From Acidobacteriota bacterium (GTDB lineage Bacteria > Acidobacteriota > Blastocatellia > Pyrinomonadales > Pyrinomonadaceae): a stretch of 64,000 bases of DNA. The notes beneath the pieces were generated by a model. The model saw only the letters and a program-made list of their open reading frames with translations, was not told the origin of the DNA and did not search any database. The DNA is taken from positions 1 to 64,000 of the forward strand of contig JAFDVJ010000066.1 of assembly GCA_018269075.1 (NCBI GenBank), written 5' to 3'. Made by a program: the position numbers and the translations under genes. Shown piece by piece: positions 40,601 through 50,086 of this stretch. Position 1 is the first letter of the stretch; every line of letters begins with the position of its first letter.

Positions 40601-42790
40601 ATGAAACGGATCAAATTTTTCATTAATATTACGGCATTTATTTTCATTTTCGCGGTCGCCGCGCTGGCGCAGAACGCGAAGGTTTCGGGAAAAGTGACCT
40701 ACGGCAGCGACAACAACTCCGTCCACGGCGCGGCGGTTCAGATCGTGCAGCTCAAACAGACGGTCATCACCGACGAAAACGGGGCTTACGAGTTTTCAAA
40801 CGTTCCGCCCGGACGATATACGATTTTGGCGCATCAGGAAGGCTTTGCCGATGTCGCGAAAAATGTCGTCGTGACCGGGGGAACCGCCGCCGTCGTCGAT
40901 TTTCAAATTCAACTGACGGGCGTCAAAGAGCAGGTAACGGTAACGGCGAGCGGAGCCGAACAATCGACCTTCGAGGCGATCGAATCGGTCAGCTCGGTCG
41001 ATTCGAACAAGATTCTCGAACGGGCGGCGGTCGGACTCGGCGACGTTCTGGACAACGAATCGGGGGTGACGAAGCGTTCGTTCGGCCCCGGCAACTCGCG
41101 CCCGGTCATTCGCGGCTTTGACGGCGACCGCGTCAAGGTCACGACCGACGGCATCACGGTCGGCTCGCTCGCCTCTCAATCGGGCGACCACAGCGAGCCG
41201 CTCGACACGCTTTCGGTCGAGCGCATCGAGGTCGTCAAGGGGCCGGCGACGCTGCTTTACGGCAGCAGCGCGATCGGCGGCGTGGTCAACGCCGTGAGCG
41301 GTCACGACGAGGGCACGCATCCGGGCCTGCGCGGTTATTTATCGGGCCTCGGCGGTTTCAACAACAGTCAGGCGGCGGTCAGCGGCGGGCTCGAATACGG
41401 CTGGAAAAACTGGATGTTCTGGGGCAGCGGAAGCGGTCAGCGAACGAGCGATTACCGGGCCGGCGGCGGATTCGGCAAAGTGATCAACTCTTTCACGCGC
41501 AGCGCGAGCGGGGACGGCGGGTTCGGCTATTTCGCGAAAAAAGCCTATTTCACGACCGATTACAGCTACTACCGGAACCGTTACGGCATCCCGCTCGATT
41601 TTCGCGAAGAGGCGCCGGAACTGCGCAGTTTGCGGATGCGTCGCCATAATCTGAAGTTTTCGGGCGGCCTGACGAATCTGAACGCCTTCGTGACGGACGC
41701 CAAGTTCACGTTCAACTACAGCAATTATCAGCATCAGGAGCTGGTCGACGGCGAAGTCGGCACGACCTTCAACAACAAGGTCTATTCGTACCGGAGCGTT
41801 TTCGATCAAAAGAAATACGGCAATCTGACCGGGCGTTTCGGGTTCGAGGGGTTCAGCCGCAATTACGGAACGGTCGGCGACGAGGTGCTGATCAACGGGC
41901 CGGTCAAGCAGAATTCCTTTTCGGTCTTCGGGCTCGAAGAAATCACCCTCGAACGGGTCACGCTGCAGTTCGGCGGGCGGGTCGAAAACAACCGCTACCG
42001 ACCGACCGACACCAATCTCGTCAAACGCGATTTCACCGGTTTTTCCGGCGCGATCGGCGCGCGTTTCCGGCTTTGGGAAGGCGGCGCGTTCGTCGCCAAC
42101 TACACGCATTCCTACCGTGCGCCGGCGCTCGAGGAGCTTTACAACAACGGTCCGCACGACGGCACGCTGTCGTTCGAGGTCGGCAACCCGAATCTCCGGG
42201 CGGAAACCAACAACGGGTTCGACTTTTCGCTGCGCCAGCAGAACAATAAAATCCGGGCCGAGGCGAATTTCTATTACTACGACCTGAAAAATTTCGTTTT
42301 TCTCGCGCCGACCGGGGAAATCGACGACGAAAGCGGTCTGCCGATCGCCGAATATTTACAGGGGAACAGCCGTTTTACGGGAACGGAGCTGAGTCTCGAC
42401 TACACGGTCAACAAATACCTGAACGTCATTTCGGGACTCGATTATGTCAACGCGAAGCTCAAGGACGGCCGGTATCTGCCGCGCATCGCGCCGCTCCGCG
42501 GCCGGATCGGGCTGGACGTTCACTATAAAGACCTGAGCGTGCGGCCCGAATTCGTCGCGGTCGGACGGCAGGATCGGGTGTTCGTCAACGAAACGCCGAC
42601 CGCCGGCTACGGCGTTTTCAACATCGCGGCTTCCTACGTGCTGCCAAGCAAGCATTTCGCGAACGTTTTTACCGTCAACGCCTACAATCTGAACGACAAG
42701 CTGTTCTATAACCATATCTCCTTTATCAAGGACATTTCGCCGGAGATCGGCCGCGGCGTGCGTTTTTCCTATACGATCCGGTTCTTTTAG
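40601..42790 (+). CDS. TonB-dependent receptor, N-terminal carboxypeptidase-regulatory domain, siderophore/metal-type
   Basis: 729 residues. Signal peptide (1-~22, AVAALAQ), carboxypeptidase-regulatory-like domain (~26-108; GKVTYGSDNNSVHGAAVQIVQL...), plug (~115-225; GDVLDNESGVTKRSFGPGNSRPVIRGFDGDRVKVTTDGITVGSLASQSGDHSEPLDTLSVERIEVVKGPATLLYGSSAIGGVVNAV), then a 22-strand barrel ending in YTIRFF. The plug with VIRGFDGDRVKV and the DHSEPLD segment is like the ZnuD/TbpA-like outer-membrane metal receptors. It probably imports a metal chelate; regulation by the adjacent LytS/LytTR pair is possible. Start 40601 has GGGGA upstream and gives a clean signal peptide; an upstream TTG at 40535 would add 22 residues. 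Confidence 0.92.
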   Translation: MKRIKFFINITAFIFIFAVAALAQNAKVSGKVTYGSDNNSVHGAAVQIVQLKQTVITDENGAYEFSNVPPGRYTILAHQEGFADVAKNVVVTGGTAAVVDFQIQLTGVKEQVTVTASGAEQSTFEAIESVSSVDSNKILERAAVGLGDVLDNESGVTKRSFGPGNSRPVIRGFDGDRVKVTTDGITVGSLASQSGDHSEPLDTLSVERIEVVKGPATLLYGSSAIGGVVNAVSGHDEGTHPGLRGYLSGLGGFNNSQAAVSGGLEYGWKNWMFWGSGSGQRTSDYRAGGGFGKVINSFTRSASGDGGFGYFAKKAYFTTDYSYYRNRYGIPLDFREEAPELRSLRMRRHNLKFSGGLTNLNAFVTDAKFTFNYSNYQHQELVDGEVGTTFNNKVYSYRSVFDQKKYGNLTGRFGFEGFSRNYGTVGDEVLINGPVKQNSFSVFGLEEITLERVTLQFGGRVENNRYRPTDTNLVKRDFTGFSGAIGARFRLWEGGAFVANYTHSYRAPALEELYNNGPHDGTLSFEVGNPNLRAETNNGFDFSLRQQNNKIRAEANFYYYDLKNFVFLAPTGEIDDESGLPIAEYLQGNSRFTGTELSLDYTVNKYLNVISGLDYVNAKLKDGRYLPRIAPLRGRIGLDVHYKDLSVRPEFVAVGRQDRVFVNETPTAGYGVFNIAASYVLPSKHFANVFTVNAYNLNDKLFYNHISFIKDISPEIGRGVRFSYTIRFF

Positions 42791-42986
42791 AATTGGCGCC
42801 GACGGATTTCGGATTGCGGATTACGGGTAGAGGAGTTTCCGATCATCCGTGATCCGCAATTTTTTTTACGTTTCCCGCGCTTCTCGAACGGTCGGAAAGA
42901 AGACCGGCGCGCGGTTCCGGCCGAGCGCAAGTTCGAAACCCGCCGGGCGTTTCCGCGTTTGATGAAACCGGCAGAGCCCGAAATGG

Positions 42987-43376
42987 TCAGACGGTGATTT
43001 CGACGAGGTTGCCGGCGGGGTCGAGGACGACGCTTTCGTAATAGCCGTCGCCGGTCGTGCGCGGTTCGCCGACGATCCGGAAGCCGTCGCGGCGGAGCCG
43101 TTCGGTGAGCGCGTCGACCGCTTCGCGGGAGCCGGCCGCGACGGCGAAATGCGCGATCCCGGCGGCCGGGTTTTCGTGATTTCCGGCGCTCGGGCCGAGT
43201 CCGGGCCGGTGCATCAGCTCGAGCCGGCAGCCGTCGCCGAAGCTCAGGAAATACGACTCGAACCGTTTCGCCGCGTTGACGTACTTCGGGCCGGCCGCCG
43301 CGCCGAAATATTTCTCGTAAAATTCACGCGTCGCTTCCAGGTTCTCGACCCAGATCGCGAGATGCTCGATTTTCAT
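42987..43376 (-). CDS. VOC-superfamily (glyoxalase-like) protein
   Basis: 129 residues, two beta-alpha-beta-beta-beta repeats. Metal-binding positions are occupied as in lactoylglutathione lyase-type members: His5 (KIEHLAIWV), Glu54 (RLELMHRPG), His76 (GIAHFAVAAGS) and Glu126 (NLVEITV). GYYESVVLDPAGNLVEI is the usual last strand. The substrate is unknown; members include glyoxalase I, dioxygenases and fosfomycin-resistance enzymes. Confidence 0.88.
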   Translation of the reverse strand: MKIEHLAIWVENLEATREFYEKYFGAAAGPKYVNAAKRFESYFLSFGDGCRLELMHRPGLGPSAGNHENPAAGIAHFAVAAGSREAVDALTERLRRDGFRIVGEPRTTGDGYYESVVLDPAGNLVEITV

Positions 43377-43727
43377 ATTGTTCTGCCTGCCGATGGCGGA
43401 GTTTCCGGTTCGCGGTTCGTTGGCTTTGACAATGGATGTTGTAAGCTGATCCGAAACGCTTCGAAACGCTCGGCGGCGAACAACCGGCCGCGAGCCGCGA
43501 TCGCATTCAAGTTTTGTCAGCCATTATAACGCCCGTCATTCCGGCAAGTCCCGTCGCCGGCCGCAAATCCGAATCCGAAAAAAAAATTATTTCGAACCCG
43601 ATGACAGTTTTCGGACCGCTTTTACGTTTATTATGGTAGAACTCGGAAAATCCGGCCAATCAGGGAATTCGAAGAGTCCGCCGCGCCGGTCGTCTCGCGC
43701 GGTCGGGGCGGGATTTTTTTAACGACA
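43377..43727. other. intergenic region upstream of surface-protein cluster
   Basis: 351 bases, no gene. It contains the block TGACAGTTTTCGGACCG (43602-43618) which recurs upstream of the other cluster genes (47258-47274, and in a diverged form 50641-50657). Everything else appears unique. Confidence 0.7.
43602..43640 (+). promoter_or_regulatory. conserved upstream block of the CSLREA genes, copy 1
   Basis: TGACAGTTTTCGGACCG (43602-43618) followed by a T-rich stretch CTTTTACGTTTATTATGG. A matching block precedes the broken CSLREA gene (47258-47290). TGACA with TTTATT would be a poor -35/-10 pair because the spacer is 20 or more bases, so it is called a conserved block, not a proven promoter. 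Confidence 0.5.
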
Positions 43728-46700
43728 ATGAACATCTATATGAAAAACAACGAAACTTCGTTCGAACGCCGGTCGAAGGCCGCTTTGCGGGCTTTCCTGT
43801 TACTCGTCCTGCTGACGCTCGGCCCGCTCGCGGTCGCCGCGCAGAGCTTTAATTACGCCAATTTTAGCACCGTCGGCGGCTTGAATCTGACCGGCAGCGC
43901 GGCCCAGTCGGGCAGCGTTCTGCGGCTGACGTCGAGCGCCGGCGGCGAACAGGGCGCGGCCTTTTACAATACCCAGGTGCCGGTCGGCGCCTTTTCGACG
44001 AGCTTTCAGTTTCAGATCTCGAACCTGACCGGCGGCGGCGCGGACGGCTTTTCGTTCAGTGTGAGAAACGGCGGCGCGGCGCTCGAACCGGGCGCGTTGG
44101 GCGAGTCGGGGACGAACGAGGGATTGGCCGTCCAGTTCGACACCTTCCAGAACGCGGGCGAGCCGAACGCCAACTTCATCCGGCTGCGCCTGAACGGAAC
44201 GACGATCGGCGAAAATTCGACCTTCGCGACCAATCTCAGCGACGGCGCGGCGCATACCGTAAAACTGAACGTCTCGGCAAGCGGACAGGCCGTTCTGCTA
44301 TTGGACGGCGCGATCGTGATCACCGCAACCGGCGTCAACTTGAGCGGCCTCTCGCCGGCCTACGCCGGTTTCGGCGCGCGGACCGGCGGATCGGCCGAGA
44401 CGCACGACATCCTGAACTGGTCGTTCACGGGCGGGACGGCGCTTTACACGGTCACGAAGACGGCCGACACGAACGACGGCGTCTGCGACGCCGACTGCTC
44501 TTTAAGAGAAGCGGTCGCGGCGGCCGGGGCCGGCGACACGGTTCAGTTCGCCTCGCCGCTCTTCGATTCGGCGCAGACGATTTCGATCAGCGGGCAGATC
44601 ACGATCGACAAGTCCCTGACTGTCAACGGCCGCGGCGCGGACCTGACGACGATCAAAAACGTCGCCCCGGCCGGCCCGACGAACCGCGTGCTGCGGATCA
44701 CGACCGGGACCGTCAATCTGTCGGGGCTCACGATCACCGGCGGCAATCTGATCCCCGGCGTCGCGGCCGGCGTTTGCAGCGTCACATTGAGCTGCGGCGG
44801 CGGAATCCACAGCAGCGGCAACCTGACGCTGACGAGCTGCGTCGTCGCCGGCAACGCGGTCGTCAGCACCGACGTTATCGAAGGCGGCGGGATCTTTTCG
44901 GGGAACGGAACGCTGACGCTCGTCGGCACCACTGTGCAGAACAATACTGTCAACGGCAGCATCGCTTTCGGCGGCGGGATCTACATTGACAACAACGGAG
45001 CGACCATCGTCAATTCGACGATTTCGGGCAATTCGGCGGTGGCGACGACCCTCGCCCGGGGCGGCGGAATCAATCTCAACGGCGGCACTCTGAACATGAC
45101 GAACAGCACCGTCGCGGAAAATGTCATCAATCTCGGCGTTTGCGGCGGCGTCTGCAAACCGGCCGGAACCTTTAATGCGGTCAACACGATCATCTCGGGC
45201 AACAGCGCGCCCTCGAACCCCGATCTGGGAGGCTCGCTTTCGGCCGCCTCGACCAACAATCTGATCGGCGGCAATGTCCGGCTGCTGCCTTTGGGCAATT
45301 ACGGCGGGCCGCTGCCGACGCACGCGCTGCTGCCGGATTCGCCGGCGATCAACGCGGGAAATTCCTGCGTGCTGACGCAGACCTGCGCGGCCGCCAACCC
45401 GCCCGTCCCGCTCACCGCCGACCAGCGCGGGCGGGGCCGGATCGGCGCGGTCGACATCGGCGCGGTCGAAGCGCCGGACAACCTCGTCGTCACGAACACG
45501 CTCGACGCGGGCGCGGGCTCGCTCCGCGCCGCCGTGCTGACGGCCAACTCGACGCCCGCCGACGAATCGATCTCCTTCGACATTCCGGCGACCGACCCGA
45601 ACTGCGCGGGCGGCGTCTGCACGATCGCGCTGACGACGGGCGAGCTCGCCTTCGCCAACAACGGAACGCTGATCGTCTCCGGCCCCGGCGCGGACGCGCT
45701 CAGAGTTTCGGGCAGCAACACGAGCCGCGTGTTCTCGAATTCGAGCGGCGCGAACGCCGTCATCGCCGGGCTGACGGTGCGCGACGGCAACGCCTTCAGC
45801 ACCGGCCGGTCGGGCTGCGGCGGCGGCATTCTCAACGAGAACTCGACGCTGCTCGTCCTCGCGGCGGTCGTCAGCAACAATAAGACCAACGCGCAGGGCA
45901 ACTGTTTCGCGGCCGGCGGCGGTCTGTATCAGAATTCGGGCGGCACGCTGACGATCCGCGATTCGACGGTCGCCTTCAATCAGGCGACAGCCAACGGCGG
46001 CGGCATTGCCGGGCCGGCCGGCGTCGTCAATATCGTCAACACGACGATCTACGGCAACAACGGCGGCAACTTCGGCGGCGGCGTTGTAAATTTCGGCAAT
46101 CCGATCAACATCATCAACTCGACGATCGTCAACAACACCGCTTTCTTCTTCGGCGGCGGCATTTTCGTCAACAACGGGAGCGGCATTACGGCGACGAACT
46201 CGGTCATCGCCAATTCAGGCGGCGGCGACTGCGGCGTCGCCGGATCATCGACGGTCGTCATCGTCAATACGCTCGTCGCCGACGGCAGCTGCGGCGTGAC
46301 CTCGGGCGTGAACGGCAACCGGACCGGACCGGCGCTCGTCGGCCCGCTCGGCTTCTACGGCGGCCCGACGCCGACCGTGCCGCTGCTTTCGGGTTCGCCG
46401 GCGATCAACGCCGCATCGGCGACGGCCGCCCCGCTCTTCGACCAGCGCGGCGCGGGCCGGGTCGGAGCGCCGGATATGGGCGCGTTCGAAGTGAACAACT
46501 CGGCCAACGGCGGCAATTACCGCGCCGTCCTGCCGTCGGGAGTAAAGAACACGCCCTACGCTTACACGCTCGTGCCGTCGAACGGCGCGTTCAGCGCTTC
46601 GCTGACCGGCGGCGCGCTGCCTCCGGGCGTCAACCTGACGACGGCCTTCGCGCCGCAGGCGGTCGTCTCGGTCGCCGGCACGCCGACGCAGGCCGGAACT

Positions 46701-47036
46701 TTCAACTTCACCGTCACGACGACGAGCGGCGCGAATTCGGTCGCCACCGATTATCAATTGTTCGTCAACATCCCGACGGCCGCCGGCGTCTCGGTTTCCG
46801 GCCGCGTGCTGGCCGGCAAAAGCGGCCTCCGCAACGCGATCGTCACGCTTACCGATTCGAACGGCAATGTCCGCACCGCGAAGACCGGCACGTTCGGCTA
46901 TTACCGTTTCGACGACGTCGCCGCCGGCCAGACGGTCGTCGTGACGGTCGTCTCGAAACGCTTCCAATTCACACCACAGGTCGTCGATTTAACGGACAGC
47001 CTCGCGGATCTCGATTTCAACGCTTCCCCCGAATAG
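43728..47036 (+). CDS. large secreted CSLREA-domain protein with lectin-like N-terminus
   Basis: 1102 residues. Signal peptide (~1-39, LGPLAVAAQ), an L-type-lectin-like domain (~40-238; SFNYANFSTVGGLNLTGSA..., DGFSFSVRN, VQFDTFQNAGEPNANFIRLRLNG), a CSLREA segment (CDADCSLREAVAAAGAGDTVQFA, at ~256) opening a right-handed parallel beta-helix (~260-575), a second start-like segment (VVTNTLDAGAGSLRAAVLTAN, ~586) and a second beta-helix (~590-920), a putative Ig-like part (~930-1015) and a carboxypeptidase-regulatory-like domain to the end (~1018-1102). Expected on the cell surface. A hairpin terminator follows. The alternative start at the second Met (43740) is possible. Confidence 0.88.
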   Translation: MNIYMKNNETSFERRSKAALRAFLLLVLLTLGPLAVAAQSFNYANFSTVGGLNLTGSAAQSGSVLRLTSSAGGEQGAAFYNTQVPVGAFSTSFQFQISNLTGGGADGFSFSVRNGGAALEPGALGESGTNEGLAVQFDTFQNAGEPNANFIRLRLNGTTIGENSTFATNLSDGAAHTVKLNVSASGQAVLLLDGAIVITATGVNLSGLSPAYAGFGARTGGSAETHDILNWSFTGGTALYTVTKTADTNDGVCDADCSLREAVAAAGAGDTVQFASPLFDSAQTISISGQITIDKSLTVNGRGADLTTIKNVAPAGPTNRVLRITTGTVNLSGLTITGGNLIPGVAAGVCSVTLSCGGGIHSSGNLTLTSCVVAGNAVVSTDVIEGGGIFSGNGTLTLVGTTVQNNTVNGSIAFGGGIYIDNNGATIVNSTISGNSAVATTLARGGGINLNGGTLNMTNSTVAENVINLGVCGGVCKPAGTFNAVNTIISGNSAPSNPDLGGSLSAASTNNLIGGNVRLLPLGNYGGPLPTHALLPDSPAINAGNSCVLTQTCAAANPPVPLTADQRGRGRIGAVDIGAVEAPDNLVVTNTLDAGAGSLRAAVLTANSTPADESISFDIPATDPNCAGGVCTIALTTGELAFANNGTLIVSGPGADALRVSGSNTSRVFSNSSGANAVIAGLTVRDGNAFSTGRSGCGGGILNENSTLLVLAAVVSNNKTNAQGNCFAAGGGLYQNSGGTLTIRDSTVAFNQATANGGGIAGPAGVVNIVNTTIYGNNGGNFGGGVVNFGNPINIINSTIVNNTAFFFGGGIFVNNGSGITATNSVIANSGGGDCGVAGSSTVVIVNTLVADGSCGVTSGVNGNRTGPALVGPLGFYGGPTPTVPLLSGSPAINAASATAAPLFDQRGAGRVGAPDMGAFEVNNSANGGNYRAVLPSGVKNTPYAYTLVPSNGAFSASLTGGALPPGVNLTTAFAPQAVVSVAGTPTQAGTFNFTVTTTSGANSVATDYQLFVNIPTAAGVSVSGRVLAGKSGLRNAIVTLTDSNGNVRTAKTGTFGYYRFDDVAAGQTVVVTVVSKRFQFTPQVVDLTDSLADLDFNASPE

Positions 47037-47053
47037 CCGCGAACCCCCGACCC

Positions 47054-47091
47054 GGAAGTTCGGGATGAAGACACACTCATCCCGAACTTCC
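47054..47091 (+). terminator. GGAAGTTCGGGATGA hairpin after the first CSLREA gene
   Basis: 15-bp perfect stem GGAAGTTCGGGATGA (47054-47068) / TCATCCCGAACTTCC (47077-47091), 8-base loop, 18 bases after the stop. No long T-run follows (CTAAAATG), so termination is plausible, not certain. The same structure follows the gene ending at 53422. Confidence 0.6.
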
Positions 47092-47212
47092 CTAAAATGT
47101 AGGGCCGGCTGTCAGCCGGCCCACACCGCGCGAGCGGTGTCGAACATTTCACCGGTGTGAAGCCGCATTACGGGCTGACGCTTGTCAACAGTCTGACAGA
47201 CTGTTGTACGTT

Positions 47213-47290
47213 TTCTTCCAAAACTTCCCAAACTTCCCAAACTTTTTTCCGCCCCCGTGACAGTTTTCGGACCGGTTTCCCGTTTATATA
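47213..47290 (+). promoter_or_regulatory. CTTCCCAAA array plus conserved TGACAGTTTTCGGACCG block, copy 2
   Basis: CTTCCCAAA units (47213-47245) are followed by TTTTTTCCGCCCC and TGACAGTTTTCGGACCG (47258-47274), then TTTATATAAG. A related arrangement precedes the gene at 50705 (50612-50672), showing duplicated upstream sequence. Confidence 0.5.
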
Positions 47291-47320
47291 AGCAAAGACT
47301 GATTTTGAGAGGCGAATTTT

Positions 47321-47876
47321 ATGAGAAAATTGTTGTTTTGTTTAACGGCTCCGGTGTTTGTTCTGACGCTCGCGGCGTTTGCCGAGGGCGCGACGCTGAC
47401 GGTCACGAAGACGGCCGACACGAACGACGGCGTCTGCGATGCCGACTGCCGTTTAAGAGAAGCGGTCGCGGCGGCCGCTTCGGGCGACACGATTCAGTTC
47501 GCCTCGCCCTTGTTCGACACGGCGCAGACGATCTCGATCAACGGGCAGATCACGATCGACAAGAGCCTCACGATGACGGGGCGCGGCGCGAGCCTGACGA
47601 CGATCAAAAACGTCGCGGCGGCCGGCCCGACGAGCCGCGTGCTGCTCGTTACGACCGGGACGACCGTCGATCTGTCGGGTCTGACGATCACCGGCGGAAA
47701 TCTGACCGCCGGCGTCGCGGTCAACGGCGGTTTCGACGCGGACCGGCACGTTCGGCAATTACGCGTTCGAAGGCATCGAAGCCGGCTCGACGGTCGTCTC
47801 GAAACGCTTCACCTTCGCGCCGCAGGTCGTCAGCGTGTCGGAGAACGTCAAGAACCTCGACTTCGCGGCGCTGTAA
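47321..47876 (+). pseudogene. broken CSLREA-domain gene (internal deletion and frameshift)
   Basis: The first ~140 codons read a signal peptide (residues ~1-23) and a CSLREA-type domain (CDADCRLREAVAAAASGDTIQFA), nearly the same as the intact genes. At about 47730 the sequence jumps to the C-terminal carboxypeptidase-regulatory domain seen at 49910-50058, but in another frame: the tail GTFGNYAFEGIEAGS...FTFAPQVVSV...LDFAAL is encoded from 47742 to the TAA at 47874-47876. The whole beta-helix is missing. The original frame runs on to a stop at 47915-47917. A remnant of recombination between cluster members. Confidence 0.85.
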
Positions 47877-47976
47877 GTCAACCGGACCGAGTTTCGGCGC
47901 TCGACGTCTTTTATTGAAGCAGCGGTTCGACTTTAGCTTGAATTTATTTTATATTCCCCTTAAACCGTTAATTCAG

Positions 47977-50058
47977 ATGAACATCTATATGAAAAAGATC
48001 AGACGCTTCGGCGTTACGTTCGTATTTTTCGCCGTCATTGCCGGCGCTTTGACGGCGGCGTCTTCGGGCGGCGCGCAGGGGTTCAGGCGAACGGCTGCCG
48101 GCCGCGACCCCGATTCCCTTCCGCCGGCCGGCACGGTCGATCCGGCCCCGGTTAAACCGCCGGCGGCGGATTCCTTCGCTTCGGTGACGGTCTTCGCCGA
48201 GAACTTCGACGGCGTCGGCGCGCCGGCTCTCCCGGCCGGCTGGACGACGCAGCGGACCGGCGGCGCGCCGCCCCCGTTTTTCGCGACCTCGACGAGCGCG
48301 GCCGACACCGCGCCGAACGCCGTCTTTACGAACGGCTCTCTCAACTCGTCGAACAGCCTGCTCTCGCCCGCGATCGCGCTGCCGGCCGGCATGAGCGGCT
48401 TCCGGCTCTCTTTCGCGCAGACCAGAAACTTCGAGGTCATCGGCCCGATCTGCTTCGACGCCGGGATTCTCGAACTGAGCACCGACGGCGGCACGACCTT
48501 CAACAACGTGACCAGCCCGGCGGTCGGCGGCTCTTTTACGGCCGGCGCATACAACAGCACGGTTTCCGCCGGGTCAAATCCGATTTCGCCCAGTCAGGCC
48601 TGGTGCGGATCACAATCGACCTTTGCCCTCTCGACGCTGAGCCTGCCCGGTTCGTTAAGCGGCCAGACGGCGATCTTTCGCTGGCGCGCCGGCTGGGACA
48701 ATTCCGGCATCGCGGCCAACCCGAACTGGGTGATCGACTCGGTCGTGCTGACCGCGACCATCGACCTGACCGTCAATTCGACGGCCGATCCCGGCGACGG
48801 CGTCTGCAATCCGGCCGAATGCACGCTCCGCGAAGCGATCAACACGGCCGCTTCGGGCGACACGATCCCGTTCGCGGCGGCGCTCTTCTCGACGCCGCAG
48901 ACGATCACGCTCACCGCCGGCGAGCTTCCCATCAATAAGGACCTGACGATCGCCGGGCCGGGCGCGAACCGTTTGTCGATCTCGGGCAATAACGCGAGCC
49001 GCGTCTTCAACATCGGGGCCGGCTTTACCGCGAATATCAGCGGCGTGACGATCACCGGCGGACGCTCCAACAGCGGCGGCGGCGGCGGCGGGGTGATCAA
49101 CAACGGGAACCTCAACCTGAGCGGTTCGGTCGTCACCGGAAACACCGCCGCCGGCGCGGGCGGGGGCGTGTTCTGTCAGGGCACCGGTTCGATGAGCATC
49201 GCCGGCAGCACGATCAGCGGCAATTCGACGACCGGCCTTTTTAACGGCGGCGGCTTTCAAAATAATTGTCAGGGAACGACCACAATCACGAATTCGACAA
49301 TTTCCGGCAATACGGCGAGCAACATCGGGGGCGGTTTCCGCACCACGCAGGGGGACGTCACGGTCACCAATTCGACGATCACGAACAACACGGCCCTGAA
49401 CGGCGCCGGCGGAATCAGCATCGGCACCGGATCGATCACGGTTCGCAACACGATCGTCGCCGGCAACCAGAACAACGCGACGATCCCGGACGTTGCGGGT
49501 GCCTTCATCTCGGGGGGCTTCAACCTGATCGGCAACGTCAGCGGGGCGACGGGCTTCAACCAGACCGGCGACCAGACCGGCACGGGCGGCGCGCCGCTCG
49601 ATCCGCTGCTCGGGCCGCTCGGGAACAACGGCGGGCCGACGCCGACGCACGCCATCTCGACCAACTCGCCGGCCCTCGACAAGGGCAGCAGCTTCGGCGC
49701 GACGACCGACCAGCGCGGGCTCGTCCGGCCGCGCGACAACCCGGCGGTCCCGAACGCCGGCGACGGCGCGGACATCGGCGCCTACGAAGCGCAGGTCGCG
49801 ACGGCCGCCGCCCTGACGATCGCCGGCAGAGTGACGACCGCCGACGGCCGCGGTCTCGCCAATGCGACCGTTTATCTGACGAAGCCCGACGGTTCTTATT
49901 TAACTGTGCGCACCGGCACGTTCGGCAATTACTCGTTCGAAGGCATCGAAGCCGGCTCGACGGTCGTCGTGACGGTCGTCTCGAAACGCTTCACCTTCGC
50001 GCCGCAGGTCGTCAGCGTGTCGGAGAACATCAAGAACCTCGACTTCACCGCGCTGTAA
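47977..50058 (+). CDS. secreted CSLREA-domain protein with choice-of-anchor-like N-domain
   Basis: 693 residues. Signal peptide (1-~30, TAASSGGAQ), a MAM/choice-of-anchor-J-like beta domain (~65-265; ENFDGVGAPALPAGWTTQ is typical), a CSLREA variant (CNPAECTLREAINTAASGDTI, ~277), a right-handed beta-helix (~290-560) of NxTISGNxA rungs, a choice-of-anchor-Q-type end (DQRGLVRPRD...GADIGAYEAQ, ~590-605), and the common C-terminal domain (~609-693). Its first codons (MNIYMKK) repeat those of the gene at 43728. The conserved C-terminal domain is near-identical to the tail of the broken copy. Start 47977; the upstream open frame covers only pseudogene sequence. Confidence 0.87.
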   Translation: MNIYMKKIRRFGVTFVFFAVIAGALTAASSGGAQGFRRTAAGRDPDSLPPAGTVDPAPVKPPAADSFASVTVFAENFDGVGAPALPAGWTTQRTGGAPPPFFATSTSAADTAPNAVFTNGSLNSSNSLLSPAIALPAGMSGFRLSFAQTRNFEVIGPICFDAGILELSTDGGTTFNNVTSPAVGGSFTAGAYNSTVSAGSNPISPSQAWCGSQSTFALSTLSLPGSLSGQTAIFRWRAGWDNSGIAANPNWVIDSVVLTATIDLTVNSTADPGDGVCNPAECTLREAINTAASGDTIPFAAALFSTPQTITLTAGELPINKDLTIAGPGANRLSISGNNASRVFNIGAGFTANISGVTITGGRSNSGGGGGGVINNGNLNLSGSVVTGNTAAGAGGGVFCQGTGSMSIAGSTISGNSTTGLFNGGGFQNNCQGTTTITNSTISGNTASNIGGGFRTTQGDVTVTNSTITNNTALNGAGGISIGTGSITVRNTIVAGNQNNATIPDVAGAFISGGFNLIGNVSGATGFNQTGDQTGTGGAPLDPLLGPLGNNGGPTPTHAISTNSPALDKGSSFGATTDQRGLVRPRDNPAVPNAGDGADIGAYEAQVATAAALTIAGRVTTADGRGLANATVYLTKPDGSYLTVRTGTFGNYSFEGIEAGSTVVVTVVSKRFTFAPQVVSVSENIKNLDFTAL

Positions 50059-50086
50059 GTCAAGCGTACCGGGTCCGGCCTTCTGG

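Noticed and set aside
43602..43640. Sigma-70 promoter in the conserved TGACAGTTTTCGGACCG block
   Set aside because: The best -35/-10 pair has a spacer of 20 or more bases in all copies, so only a conserved block is claimed.
47257..47976. N-terminal extension of the CSLREA gene at 47977
   Set aside because: The open frame upstream of 47977 is an out-of-frame reading of the broken CSLREA gene; the signal peptide starts at 47977 or 47989.
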